From the NCBI GenBank assembly GCA_022616555.1, contig JAKEEG010000095.1:1-64000 (forward strand): 64,000 bases of DNA, read 5' to 3'. Source of the stretch: Ignavibacteriota bacterium. GTDB lineage: Bacteria > Bacteroidota > Ignavibacteria > UBA10030. The notes under the pieces were generated by a model. That model saw only the letters and a program-made list of their open reading frames with translations, was not told the origin of the DNA and did not search any database. The position numbers and the translations under genes were made by a program. This document shows positions 1-8,700 of the stretch, one piece after another (the first letter of the stretch is position 1; every line of letters begins with the position of its first letter).

Positions 1-2
1 AC

Positions 3-2567
3 AGAGCACGTGAGCGCGAAACGCCAGTTGCCTTTACGACAGCAGATAAAGAAGAAATCGAGCAGCGGATGCATGGCCAAGATGCTCCCTTGTTGTTAAA
101 GGGTGCACCGGGTCTTTATTCGTTCTCAAGTGATGGTACCGGGAATGGCGAAGCCAGACTCTTTGTCCGCGGGTTCAATCAAAACTATGTGCAGGTGATG
201 ATCAACGGCATCCCAACAAACGACCCGGAGTCTAACTCCGTCTATTGGTCAAACTGGGGTTCTGTTTCTTCAGCAGCTGCCTCCATTCAGTTACAGCGCG
301 GTGCTGGTTCGTCATTGTATGGTGCAGGCGCGTTCGGGGGCGCATTCAACATTGTCACGGGCAATGCAAGGCCCCGAAGCTTGTATGGTGTTAACCTTTC
401 GCTCGGCGACCCGACGAACACCATGTATGGTGTCGATTTAAACACCGGTTTAATCAACGATGCGTTTGCTGTATCTGTTCGACTCGACCGTAAAATTGCC
501 GAGGGCAATCGACGCGGCTCACGTTACGAGGGGTTTAACTACTACTTCTCTGGCTCTTGGTATATGGACCAACAGCAATCGTTGAAGCTTATCCTTCATG
601 GCGCGCCGCAGAAGCACGGCTATTCATTTTCAAACGATATCAGCTACTTCAAGTATTTCGATTACAAAGCTAACTCTGCTCCGTGGCTGCCGCGAAGTGT
701 TGTCGACCAGCTGCCAGCAAACGCAAATGACGGTAAAGCGAATTATGGCCTGACGGATGGTCGTAGGGAATTGGTCACCTCCGACCTCGTTGCCCTTGCG
801 CATAACCACTTCCACAAACCGCAGCTCGAGTTGCATTACAGCTACGACATTGATGCAGTTTCCTCACTCCGTGCCACCGCATTTTACTCACGCGGACGCG
901 GCGGCGGATCGAGCCTGAACAGCGGCGGATTTATTCCCAACTCTGCCCGCGGACCGAACGGCGAGATTGCTGACCTTGCAAGCGCAACAACTTATCTTGC
1001 CAACGCGTATCAGCGGGACAGTTATTCATTGCACCAACAGGGTGGAATACTTGCCAACTATGAAACTCGGTTGAATGATGCGCTCAAAATCACTGCTGGA
1101 GGCGAGTTCCGCTCCTGGACAGCTGACCACCCTGGGCACTATGTCAACCTCTACGGAAAGCCATGGATTAGTACAAGCGCACAACAGTATGGTGTTCAAG
1201 ATTCAACTGGAACACCGACAGGCACGTTTAGGCGCCGAGTGTATCAAGGCGATTTAGCTCAGGAAAGCGACACCGATATATTCGGGTGGGAACTGGCGAC
1301 AGATGACCCGACGTACCGCACACAATACAGGAACTATCGCGGTGAAACGCCGCAGTTCACGCTCTTTGCGAACGCCATCTGGGAAGTGATTCCTGCGTTG
1401 AACATTACTGCGACATTGCAATATCAATGGTATCAGTACAAGCTTACCGAGAACATGCCAAGCGAGAATGCGATTGGGCGCCGCCTGACGTTTGCAGAAA
1501 AAGCGAGCCGCGGCCTTGCCCAGGATGCCAACAAAGAAGGTCCCGCCGGCAATGGTAAATTCTATATGGCGGAGTATGTCGGCGCAACTAACACCATTCT
1601 TAACTGGTATGAGTTTGATCTTGTAAACGCAACCAGGAGCCGGGGCTTCGTACAACCGAAGTTTGGGTTTAACTACAACGCAACTGAGAATATCAACGTC
1701 TTCGGTAACTTTGCTCACGTCGAGCGGTTTGTTGACCTGAGCATCTATTATAACTCCGGCCGTGTTAACCCTGCGGCTGAGGATGAAAAATCCAATCAGT
1801 TCGAAGCAGGAATTGGCTGGACATCACGAGATATCAATGCAAAATTGAATGGTTACACGATGACCTGGGATAACAAGTCGGCTCGCATCCAGGATGTCAG
1901 CAAAGCCGGACTGCCAGGATATGACCGAAACGGCTTCCGTTCAATTTTGGTCGGCGCATCGTCAAACCGAGGATTGGAGTTCGAGTTCACAACACGGCTC
2001 GCGGCACTCACATCGATGCTGAACGGCTTTGGGCTTCGCGGCTCGCTAACCGTCTCCCAAAACAAATGGGAAGAAGTACTTGAATCCGTAAAGACCGATC
2101 CGTCAAATGGTGCCCGCCAAGTCTTTAACGCAAGCGGACGCAATGCAGCTGGTGCAATCGACACCGTATTTATGGACGAGCTTGCCGGCACACGGGTAGG
2201 CGGTTCCCCGCAAACGATGGCTTCTCTTGGCCTTGTCTATCAATGGGAAGGTTTCTTTGCCGGTATCGACATGAATTACTATGCTGATCATTACGGCCTC
2301 GATGGCGACACTTATAGCCGTGTCGACGGAGAATGGGATGCTACCAAGACAACATTTACCTACGTGTACGACCAAAAGCTCCCGGACAGAACAATCTTCG
2401 ACGCCCAAGCGGGTTACAGGTTTGAAACTCCGTTTGGTATCAAGGCAGCAGTCTCTGCCCAAGTTCTTAATTTGTTCGACAAGAAGTATTTGGCTGACAT
2501 TGATAACTTTGGAGTCCAACCGGGTTATCTGCGCAGCTTTAGGGTAAATGTCAATTTGGGCTTCTAA
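3..2567 (+). CDS. TonB-dependent outer-membrane receptor, 5'-truncated by the window edge
   Basis: The reading frame is open from base 3, upstream of the first ATG at 69, so the gene begins before the window; 854 residues are visible. The first ~130 residues form a plug domain: 'LFVRGFNQNYV' matches the 'iRG' plug segment, followed by 'INGIPTND' and 'QRGAGSSLYGAGAFGGAFNIVT'-like strands that precede the barrel. The rest is rich in aromatic-ended beta strands and ends in 'RVNVNLGF', a C-terminal Phe typical of BAM-recognised porins. Members of this family import chelated metals, glycans or other large ligands across the outer membrane with TonB-ExbBD energy. The substrate cannot be read from the sequence. 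Any carboxypeptidase-like N-terminal domain or signal peptide lies outside the window. A strong terminator follows directly. Confidence 0.9.
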   Translation, partial: RARERETPVAFTTADKEEIEQRMHGQDAPLLLKGAPGLYSFSSDGTGNGEARLFVRGFNQNYVQVMINGIPTNDPESNSVYWSNWGSVSSAAASIQLQRGAGSSLYGAGAFGGAFNIVTGNARPRSLYGVNLSLGDPTNTMYGVDLNTGLINDAFAVSVRLDRKIAEGNRRGSRYEGFNYYFSGSWYMDQQQSLKLILHGAPQKHGYSFSNDISYFKYFDYKANSAPWLPRSVVDQLPANANDGKANYGLTDGRRELVTSDLVALAHNHFHKPQLELHYSYDIDAVSSLRATAFYSRGRGGGSSLNSGGFIPNSARGPNGEIADLASATTYLANAYQRDSYSLHQQGGILANYETRLNDALKITAGGEFRSWTADHPGHYVNLYGKPWISTSAQQYGVQDSTGTPTGTFRRRVYQGDLAQESDTDIFGWELATDDPTYRTQYRNYRGETPQFTLFANAIWEVIPALNITATLQYQWYQYKLTENMPSENAIGRRLTFAEKASRGLAQDANKEGPAGNGKFYMAEYVGATNTILNWYEFDLVNATRSRGFVQPKFGFNYNATENINVFGNFAHVERFVDLSIYYNSGRVNPAAEDEKSNQFEAGIGWTSRDINAKLNGYTMTWDNKSARIQDVSKAGLPGYDRNGFRSILVGASSNRGLEFEFTTRLAALTSMLNGFGLRGSLTVSQNKWEEVLESVKTDPSNGARQVFNASGRNAAGAIDTVFMDELAGTRVGGSPQTMASLGLVYQWEGFFAGIDMNYYADHYGLDGDTYSRVDGEWDATKTTFTYVYDQKLPDRTIFDAQAGYRFETPFGIKAAVSAQVLNLFDKKYLADIDNFGVQPGYLRSFRVNVNLGF

Positions 2568-2594
2568 TTCTTTAATAGCTTTATCGGTTTACAC

Positions 2595-2636
2595 AAGCCG
2601 CCTCCTATTTGAAGTTACAAGGGGGCGGCTTTTTTG
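2595..2636 (+). terminator. Rho-independent terminator of the TonB receptor gene
   Basis: An 11-bp stem (AAGCCGCCTCC at 2595-2605 with GGGGGCGGCTT at 2621-2631, one G-U pair) is followed at once by a T run. It lies 27 bp after the receptor stop codon. Confidence 0.85.
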
Positions 2637-2654
2637 TTGGGGCTTGTTTAAAGA

Positions 2655-2739
2655 AAGCCACGAAGACACAAAGAACACTAAGTAGAACAAAAGGGATGAA
2701 TTAACCCATTTCTTCGTGCCCTTTGTGCCTTTGTGGTTT
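2655..2739. repeat. Imperfect inverted repeat with CACGAAGRCACAAAG arms
   Basis: The left arm (2655-2682, core CCACGAAGACACAAAG) and right arm (2710-2739, core CTTTGTGCCTTTGTGG) are imperfect reverse complements around an AT-rich centre. A related 'CCACTAAGACACTAA...GACACAAAGG' unit recurs at 3753-3798. This points to a dispersed non-coding repeat family, not a gene. Confidence 0.6.
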
Positions 2740-2872
2740 GTTCTTCTTTTGAATCAATTTAGATGTACCACTCCCCTGCGGCTAGTATCAATTTTTTGAG
2801 TGTCGCTTCGGCGGGCGATTTTTCAGTATCGTGCGGTCAACTTATTGTAGTGTAAGATTTCCTTGTATAAAA

Positions 2873-3243
2873 CCTAAGGAGAGAAGGCGTCCCCATCCGC
2901 CAGATGGGGCTTGCCTGCCTTGCTTCACTCTCTGCAAGAGAGAATCCGCCGTTCGCCCTTCTAAAAACCGGAGGGCTTTTGCGGAACGGACGGCTGTTAG
3001 GGTCCGGTGAAGGATGGACGATCCATGACGTTGAATCGTCGCACGACAGGCAAGAGGCCGAGCGGGTGTTTTCGTTTTGGCTTCTTGAACAGCTTTGGTG
3101 CTCGGCTGTCACCTTGAGGACATTCGACGCGGTGCGCTTTCCGCGGATTTGCCCCGGTTGCCCGGGGTGTCGTCCCAGCACAAGACTATCGCCCGGTGCT
3201 GGTTGGCTACTGCCAAAAGGTCACACGCCTTCTACAGCTTAGG
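2873..3243 (-). ncRNA. Candidate ~370-nt structured non-coding RNA
   Basis: The element is closed by a long-range terminal stem: CCTAAG (2873-2878) with CTTAGG (3238-3243), then AGAAGGCG (2882-2889) with CGCCTTCT (3226-3233). Internal stems include CCCCATC/GATGGGG (2891-2909), CTCTCT/AGAGAG (2928-2942), CCGTTC/GAACGG enclosing GCCCT/AGGGC (2949-2989), GACGAT/ATCGTC (3017-3040), GACAG+CCGAGC/GCTCGG+CTGTC (3045-3110), CCCCGG/CCGGGG (3152-3167), CCAGCAC/GTGCTGG (3175-3202) and TTGGC/GCCAA (3203-3216). Read on the minus strand, the 3152-3167 hairpin has a GCAA (GNRA) loop. Three sigma70-like promoters upstream on that strand also point left, so minus is the likely sense. No convincing protein is encoded on either strand. 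It resembles RNase P, tmRNA or SRP RNA in no way I can see. An ORF-less HEARO/IscB omega-RNA-like element is possible but unverified. Confidence 0.5.
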
Positions 3244-3282
3244 AATAATGCGGATTTCACGGATTCACGCGGATGAGCACGC

Positions 3283-3326
3283 CCCGCCGAAAAACGGCGG
3301 GACATCCCGCTACAAGACAGCGGGAT
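3283..3326. repeat. Two adjacent perfect hairpins
   Basis: CCCGCCG/CGGCGGG (3283-3301) is followed by ATCCCGC/GCGGGAT (3304-3326). Both are 7-bp perfect stems. They sit between the structured-RNA candidate and its putative promoters, and may be part of the leader or independent palindromic repeats. Confidence 0.5.
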
Positions 3327-3444
3327 TTCGCATAAAACGCTCAACAAAAAACGTGGATTCGGAAATTCTGAATGATGCCTAAAACTCGATATCGTGTATA
3401 TAATAATATACACAATAAATAATTTAATGAAATTAATGCTACCG

Positions 3445-3473
3445 AAGATACTTAGGAAAATAAAATTTGTCAA
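3445..3473 (-). promoter_or_regulatory. Sigma70-like promoter reading toward the structured RNA
   Basis: On the minus strand TTGACA (3473-3468), a 17-bp spacer and TATCTT (3450-3445). It is the nearest of three same-direction promoters to the RNA candidate, about 200 bp upstream of its terminal stem. Confidence 0.5.
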
Positions 3474-3520
3474 CTTATGTTTTATAGTTTTTGGGCTTAT
3501 TTTTTATAATTTCTTTTGCC

Positions 3521-3549
3521 AATATACAGTAGCGAATTAGACTTGTCAA
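3521..3549 (-). promoter_or_regulatory. Consensus sigma70-like promoter (TTGACA-N17-TATATT)
   Basis: On the minus strand TTGACA (3549-3544), a 17-bp spacer and TATATT (3526-3521). Both boxes match the pattern at other gene starts in this window. It points toward the structured-RNA candidate. Confidence 0.55.
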
Positions 3550-3653
3550 CTCGAATTTTAGAAAATCGTTACTCGAAATTTAGAATATGTTGAGGGCGTT
3601 CAGTTTCCGGTAGGCATTTCTACGAAAGAACGACCCTACAAACAACATAACGC

Positions 3654-3683
3654 AATATACACAACGACCCAGTCGCTTGTCAA
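3654..3683 (-). promoter_or_regulatory. Sigma70-like promoter (TTGACA-N18-TATATT)
   Basis: On the minus strand TTGACA (3683-3678), an 18-bp spacer and TATATT (3659-3654). It is the most distal of three tandem leftward promoters in the AT-rich 3.4-3.7 kb stretch, which carries no credible ORF. Confidence 0.5.
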
Positions 3684-3752
3684 TACAAGATTTGTAATTT
3701 GTTTGTACAATTTTGGTAAAAAGATTGTACCAATTTTGTAATAAAAAACTTT

Positions 3753-3798
3753 GCCACTAAGACACTAACCTGCCTGCCGGCAGGCAGGGACACAAAGG
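3753..3798. repeat. Perfect 20-bp palindrome nested inside a CACNAAG-type repeat
   Basis: A perfect palindrome with half-sites CCTGCCTGCC/GGCAGGCAGG (3769-3788) interrupts a 'CCACTAAGACACTAA' / 'GACACAAAGG' repeat like that at 2655-2739. It looks like one repeat inserted into another. Confidence 0.6.
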
Positions 3799-3842
3799 AA
3801 AATGCAATGATACAGAACTTACGGTTACTCAATGATAAATAC

Positions 3843-5156
3843 ATGTCATGCCCGCGGATTTTAAGCGGGCATCCACAGAATGGATTCCCGACTAAAGCAT
3901 TCGGGAATGACAGGAGCCTTTTTTTTGCCGCTAAGCACAAACATTTTGAAACAAGCATTTTGTTTGTACTTTTGTTTATATTTTCCCTCACCAGCTGTGC
4001 GCCGCGGGGTGAGCGCACTCCCCTACTTCTTATCTCGATCGACGGGTTTAAGCCGGAGTATTTGGAACAACATCCCACTCCGAACTTACACCGGCTGATG
4101 CAGGATGGCGTGCTGGCGGAAGGGATGACTCCGGTGTTTCCAAGTAAGACATTTCCAAATCACTACTCGTTGGTAACCGGACTGTACACGGAAAACACGG
4201 GAGTCATTGCCAACAATATGTACGATCCGAAAAGCAAGGAGTGGTTCTCGCTGGGCAATCGCGAGGCCGTAATGAACGCTAACTGGTACGGCGGCGAGCC
4301 GATCTGGGTGACGGCGGAGAAGCAAGGCGTGAAAGCGGCGACAATGTTTTGGCCCGGCTCGGAAGCGCCTATCAAAGCCGTGTACGCAACTCGATGGATG
4401 CCGTATGACGGCAATTTACCGTATAGTGCGCGGGTAGATTCCGTCATCGCATGGCTTTCAGTTCAAGACACCACGCGCCCTGACTTTCTTACGCTGTATT
4501 TCAGTGGGGTTGACGATTACGGTCACAGGTATGGACCTGAGAACAAGGATTCGATGGCTGTGGCTGTTGGGCTTGTGGATTCGATGATTGGGTATTTGCT
4601 GAGCGAGCTGGAGCGCGTTGGATGGCTTGGCAACATTAACATTCTTGTTACATCAGACCACGGGATGGCGCAGCTTTCCAACGAGCGCGTGATTTTACTG
4701 GATTCGATCATCGACATGGACGATGTACGGATGGTGGATTGGAATCCCGTTGCGATGATGTATGCCAAAGAAGGAAAGCTCGACGCCGTGTATAACGCGC
4801 TCAAGAAATCTGAGTCGCATTACACGGTCTATAAAAAAGAAGAGATACCGGAAATCTACCACGTGAAGAACAACGACCGCGTGCCGGACATCATGATGGT
4901 TGCCGATGTGGGGTATGCGATTACGACGAAAAAAATGTTCGACGAACGCGGCGTAGGCGGCGGGACGCACGGGTATGATAATCGTTCAAAGGAAATGCAG
5001 GCGCTCTTTCTCGCTTACGGCCCGGCGTTTAAGCAGGGCGAGCGGATTCCGACGTTTCAGAATATTCACGTGTACGAGTTGATGTGCAGCCTGTTGGGTT
5101 TGAAGCCCGCCCCAAACGACGGGCACCCGGATAGTTTGAGGCATGTGCTGAGGTAA
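3843..5156 (+). CDS. Ectonucleotide pyrophosphatase/phosphodiesterase (NPP, alkaline phosphatase superfamily) lipoprotein
   Basis: The protein is a two-metal phosphodiesterase of the NPP family. The signs are a metal-binding Asp in 'LISIDGF', the Thr nucleophile in 'PSKTFPNHYS', then 'GVDDYGHRYG', 'TSDHGM' and 'GGTHGY', which supply the remaining Asp/His ligands. A hydrophobic stretch ending in 'FSLTSC' is a lipobox, so the mature enzyme is a periplasmic or outer-membrane lipoprotein. It probably hydrolyses nucleotide or lipid phosphodiesters; the substrate is unknown. The start is uncertain. The in-frame ATGs at 3807 and 3843 would translate the dispersed repeat. No ATG lies between the repeat and the hydrophobic segment. 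An out-of-frame ATG at 3907 precedes a T8 run (3919-3926), and a one-base slip there would produce a compact signal peptide. The catalytic part is certain, the N-terminus is not. Confidence 0.88.
   Translation: MSCPRILSGHPQNGFPTKAFGNDRSLFFAAKHKHFETSILFVLLFIFSLTSCAPRGERTPLLLISIDGFKPEYLEQHPTPNLHRLMQDGVLAEGMTPVFPSKTFPNHYSLVTGLYTENTGVIANNMYDPKSKEWFSLGNREAVMNANWYGGEPIWVTAEKQGVKAATMFWPGSEAPIKAVYATRWMPYDGNLPYSARVDSVIAWLSVQDTTRPDFLTLYFSGVDDYGHRYGPENKDSMAVAVGLVDSMIGYLLSELERVGWLGNINILVTSDHGMAQLSNERVILLDSIIDMDDVRMVDWNPVAMMYAKEGKLDAVYNALKKSESHYTVYKKEEIPEIYHVKNNDRVPDIMMVADVGYAITTKKMFDERGVGGGTHGYDNRSKEMQALFLAYGPAFKQGERIPTFQNIHVYELMCSLLGLKPAPNDGHPDSLRHVLR
3844..3912. repeat. Dispersed hairpin repeat, copy 1 (TGTCATGCCCGC...GGGAATGACA)
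   Basis: This is a 69-bp element: TGTCAT, a GCCCGC...GCGGGC hairpin, then ATTCCCGA...TCGGGAAT and TGACA. A second copy at 5530-5597 shares 'GGATTCCCGAC' and 'AAAGCATTCGGGAATGACA'. Copy 1 overlaps the apparent 5' end of the phosphodiesterase gene. Confidence 0.7.
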
Positions 5157-5212
5157 GCACCACCACACGCAGGCGACGTGGCGTCACGCCGCCTTCACTA
5201 ATTTTTGGAGTA

Positions 5213-5286
5213 TGTCAGACATTTGCCAAAGGCATCCCTTCGGGACTTGTCTGACATTTACAATGGACAGGAAGAAATGCCTGTCC
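5213..5286. repeat. Pair of palindromic repeats (TGTCAGACA / GGACAGG types)
   Basis: TGTCAGACA (5213-5221) pairs with TGTCTGACA (5248-5256), and GGACAGG (5265-5271) with CCTGTCC (5280-5286). The same two palindrome types reappear in the opposite order at 5686-5737, so they flank tRNA-Asp. Confidence 0.65.
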
Positions 5287-5308
5287 TACCCCTGTGCATT
5301 TTTCCTTG

Positions 5309-5337
5309 TTGCAAAACGGTCATTTTTTGGCTATATT
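5309..5337 (+). promoter_or_regulatory. Promoter of tRNA-Asp
   Basis: TTGCAA (5309-5314), 17-bp spacer, TATATT (5332-5337). It lies about 60 bp upstream of the mature tRNA 5' end. Confidence 0.6.
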
Positions 5338-5396
5338 GTTAGTCCGGTTGTCGAATGCCATTCAGAAATCCGCATTCTACATTCCGAATTTGGTTT

Positions 5397-5471
5397 GGGG
5401 TCGTAGTTCAGCTTGGTTAGAACGCCTGCCTGTCACGCAGGAGGTCGCGGGTTCGAGTCCCGTCGGCCCCG
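5397..5471 (+). tRNA. tRNA-Asp (anticodon GTC)
   Basis: A complete cloverleaf is visible: acceptor GGGGTCG (5397-5403) with CGGCCCC (5464-5470, one G-U pair), D-arm with 'AGCTTGGTTAGA', anticodon stem GCCTG/CGCAG around loop CTGTCAC-type giving anticodon GTC, and T-arm GCGGG-TTCGAGT-CCCGT. The discriminator base is G and CCA is not encoded. Confidence 0.96.
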
Positions 5472-5529
5472 CTCTCTTAAGTTTCAAGTCTAAAGTTTCG
5501 AGTTTAAAGTTTAGATGCTGAAATAATTC

Positions 5530-5597
5530 TGCATGCCTGCAGGCTTTTAGCATGCATCCACCTACTGGATTCCCGACAAAAGCATTCGGGAATGACA
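5530..5597. repeat. Dispersed hairpin repeat, copy 2
   Basis: A GCATGC...GCATGC outer hairpin around CCTGCAGG, followed by 'GGATTCCCGACAAAAGCATTC' and 'GGGAATGACA', which is nearly identical to the 3' half of copy 1 (3844-3912). Confidence 0.7.
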
Positions 5598-5603
5598 TAC
5601 TGG

Positions 5604-5639
5604 AAAAACAGAAGCCTCCGCGAATACGGAGGCTTCTGT
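5604..5639 (-). terminator. Strong intrinsic terminator of the TonB/Oar-like receptor gene
   Basis: A perfect 13-bp stem, ACAGAAGCCTCCG (5608-5620) with CGGAGGCTTCTGT (5627-5639). On the minus strand it is followed by a T5 run (A5 at 5604-5608 on plus), consistent with ending the leftward receptor transcript. It may also block tRNA-Asp read-through. Confidence 0.8.
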
Positions 5640-5685
5640 CGTTTTAGGCAAGTTATTAGAATGTCATTCAGTCTTCTTTCGGGTA

Positions 5686-5737
5686 GGACAGGCATTCCTG
5701 CCTGTCCCCCGAAAAGGTCAGACAAGAATGTCTGACC
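5686..5737. repeat. Second pair of GGACAGG / GGTCAGACA palindromes
   Basis: GGACAGG (5686-5692)/CCTGTCC (5701-5707) and GGTCAGACA (5716-5724)/TGTCTGACC (5729-5737). Related to the pair at 5213-5286. Confidence 0.65.
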
Positions 5738-5760
5738 TACTCAAACCACGCTGTGAGAGC

Positions 5761-8700
5761 CTAATTGAAGATGTAGCGGATACCGAATTGCGCCTGCCAC
5801 CGTGAGAACAAGCCCGGATCATTGATGAACGTCTGGCTTACTCCGGTAAAGTAGAACCGCGGCGCCTGACCGGGTCCGCCAAAGTCGTTCAGCCGTAACG
5901 GAGCAAGAGCCGAAGTCGTCGCCACCTGCCGCACACCCCAATCCGAATTGATCAAATTGGCAACATTCAGGATATCCAGGTTTAACTGGACTGTCTGCTT
6001 GCTGCCAAACGCCTCGAATGAAATATCTTGCAGGATTTTCAGGTCGATATTGCTGAACCATGCATTCACTGCACCAAAGCGCTCGGCGATCTCGCCCTTG
6101 TGTTCACTCAAGTATTCGTCCTGATTGATAAAGGCGAACAACTGAGCGTAAGCCGGATCTGACTTGGGTAACTCAGTGCCGCCAGTCGCAGCACTCATGA
6201 GAATGATATCATTCGCATCGCGCGGGATGTAGATCAGGTCGTTCCCCGCCATGCCATCGCCGTTCACGTCTCCCGAGTACACATAGGAGTAGCGGTTCCC
6301 TCCTGCTCCAGCAAACCTGTTGCCTTCCGCCACCTCAAAGAAAACGCCGAAATTTGTCGCAAGCGCATCCGACCACGTGTGGCGGTATGTGAACACGCCA
6401 GTGATGCGGTGCCTGTTGCCGAACTCCGAGAAGTTTAAGCCGGGTTGGTTTGGGTTTCCTTGCACGGGGTTCTCAGCCCAGAGCACGCTGGCGATCTCAG
6501 TGGACTTCAGTTGGTTCTTCGCCTCGAGATTTGTGTATGCGACTGAGGCATTCAAGCCGAAGTCGAATTGTTTTCGCAATTGAGCGGTGATGGTGTAGTT
6601 GTAACCCTCGTCGGTGTTGTCAAGAATATAGATACCTGCACCGAAATCGGGATTGAGCTCGCTCGCCCCCGCTCCACCATAGTACGGCCTGCCGTCGGGT
6701 AACGTGCGAACAGGCGCGACGAGGTCTGCGTTTCGGACGTACACGGCGTTGACGTCCTTGCTATAGAGAACCTCAAGAGTGCCGAGCACATCCCATGGCA
6801 ATTTGTGGTCGATTGCGGCATTGGTCGTCCAAACTTGCGGCCATTTGAAATCCTTCACCGTCGAATTTACGTCGAATGAACGAAGGTGCGCCGGCAAATT
6901 CGGATTTTGTCCCGGATTGGAAATCTGATTACCCAGCCAGACGAACGGCAAGCGTCCTGTGAAGAGCCCCGTGCCGCCGCGAACTTGCGTTGAGCGGTCA
7001 CCTGTGACGTTCCAGTTAAATCCCACGCGCGGTGAAAAGAGCGGCGTGGCATCGGGGAACTTGCTCTGGTCAACGACTTCGGTTTGCCCGTTTTCATCCA
7101 ATGCGTTCAGCCCTTTTGAAAACGGATTATCAACCGGTTCGGTAATATAAATCGGGAAATCGACGCGCAAGCCGAGTGTTACGTTAAACGTCGGCGAGAT
7201 GAGATATTCATCTTGCGCGTAGATGCCAAGCTGGCCGACATCGAGGTCCTCGCCCTTGAAGGGACCGGTTCCGATCATTCCGCGGAAATCGATCTGGCTT
7301 GGGTTGAGGGGGTCAGTTGCTGCCATGAAGTCAGCTATTGACGCAAACGTCGTTGCAGCAAACGGCAGACCAAACAAGCCGTGTCGGAAAATGTTAAACG
7401 AGTTGAAGAAGTGGAACTGCTCGTAGTTCACGCCTACGGTAATGACGTGGCTGCCTGAGAAATAGCTCAGGTTATTGGTAAACTGCCACACATCCTGGTC
7501 GAGAACGTTATGGATTGAAAACGGCTCATGCCCAATTGTCGTGTAGGTAACGCCGCCCTCTCCTATTTCGATAGTCGGGAAGTCTTCGCTGAAAGGTTCA
7601 CGGAAATCGCGGAACCGGTTGTAACTGGCGAAGAACCTGTTGGCAAAACCTTCGAACCTGCTGTTAACTTCGAGCGCATACGAACTTAACTGGTTATTGA
7701 TACGATAGCCTGCCTTGTAGAATGGCAGACTGTTCTCGTTCGGTCCTCTGCCTGTGCCACCGAAGCTGAGCACGAATGGATGCGGTGGGAGTTCTCGCCG
7801 TGCATCAAGCAAATTATAGCGGAACGTTAAATTGTGATTATCGTCGATGTTCCAATCCAGTTTGGCGAGAAGTTTTTCGTTGTTGGTCTCGTGAACGTAT
7901 CCCTCATACGTGCCCGGGTCATATTGATACTCTTGAATCATACGCTGCCGGATGGCATCCATCGTTGCAGCATCGACGCGGGAAATGCCGAATCCCGAAC
8001 TGCCATTGCGGCTCGCGACGAAATTCGTCCCCGGGTCATCTCTGCGTTCAAGCTCGCCGTTGATGAAGAGGAAGAGCTTGTTCTCCATAATTGGCCCGCT
8101 CACGGTAAATCCGGACTGGTTGAACGAGAGGCTCGGGTTGGCGATAACATCTTTGCCGGCGACCGTGTTGCCGACAAAATCCTCGCTACGGATAAAGCTA
8201 TAGAGCGACGCGCGGTACTGGTTTGTTCCGCTCTTGGTAACGGTGTTGATGCCCGCTCCACTGAAACCTCCCTGTCGCACATCGAACGGCGCGACGGAAA
8301 TCTGTACCTGGTCGACTGCGTCGAACGGAACAGGCTCTGCGTTGGCTTGACCGCCCGGCGCTGGGTCGTCCAGCCCATACGGATTGTTGAAGTACGAGCC
8401 ATCCAGCGAGATGTTGTTGTAGAGCCAGTTTCTTCCTCCGAAGCTGAAGTTTCCGTCGCTGCGCGGGTCGAGGCGTGTCAAGTCGCGCGTGCTGCGCTTA
8501 ATAGAAGGCAGGCTAGTAACTTGGTCGCGGCCCACGTAGGTTTCCGCTCCGGTTCTGCCACTGTTGAGAACTTCATCGCGTTCGGCAGTGACGACAACCT
8601 CTTTGCCGGTAATCGTCTCCTCCACAAGGTCAAAATTGATTGAGGCTTCCTGGCCCAGGCTGAGATAAATATCACTCTGGCTCTGAGTCTTGTAGCCCAC

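Noticed and set aside
2655-2739. Possible CRISPR or phage repeat
   Set aside because: Only two imperfect inverted arms exist, with no regular spacers; it is a dispersed palindromic element.
2837-3242. Overlapping ORFs on both strands (112 aa plus, 114 aa minus) across the structured-RNA region
   Set aside because: Both have odd compositions, no domain, no SD and coincide with dense hairpins; base pairing explains the sequence better than coding.
3207-3473. 88-aa minus-strand ORF next to the tandem promoters
   Set aside because: It begins with the TTG of a -35 box, runs through hairpins and has a low-complexity, non-family sequence.
7834-8643. 269-aa plus-strand ORF
   Set aside because: It lies wholly antisense to the Oar-like receptor, has no recognisable motif and no SD; a shadow of the real gene's codon pattern.
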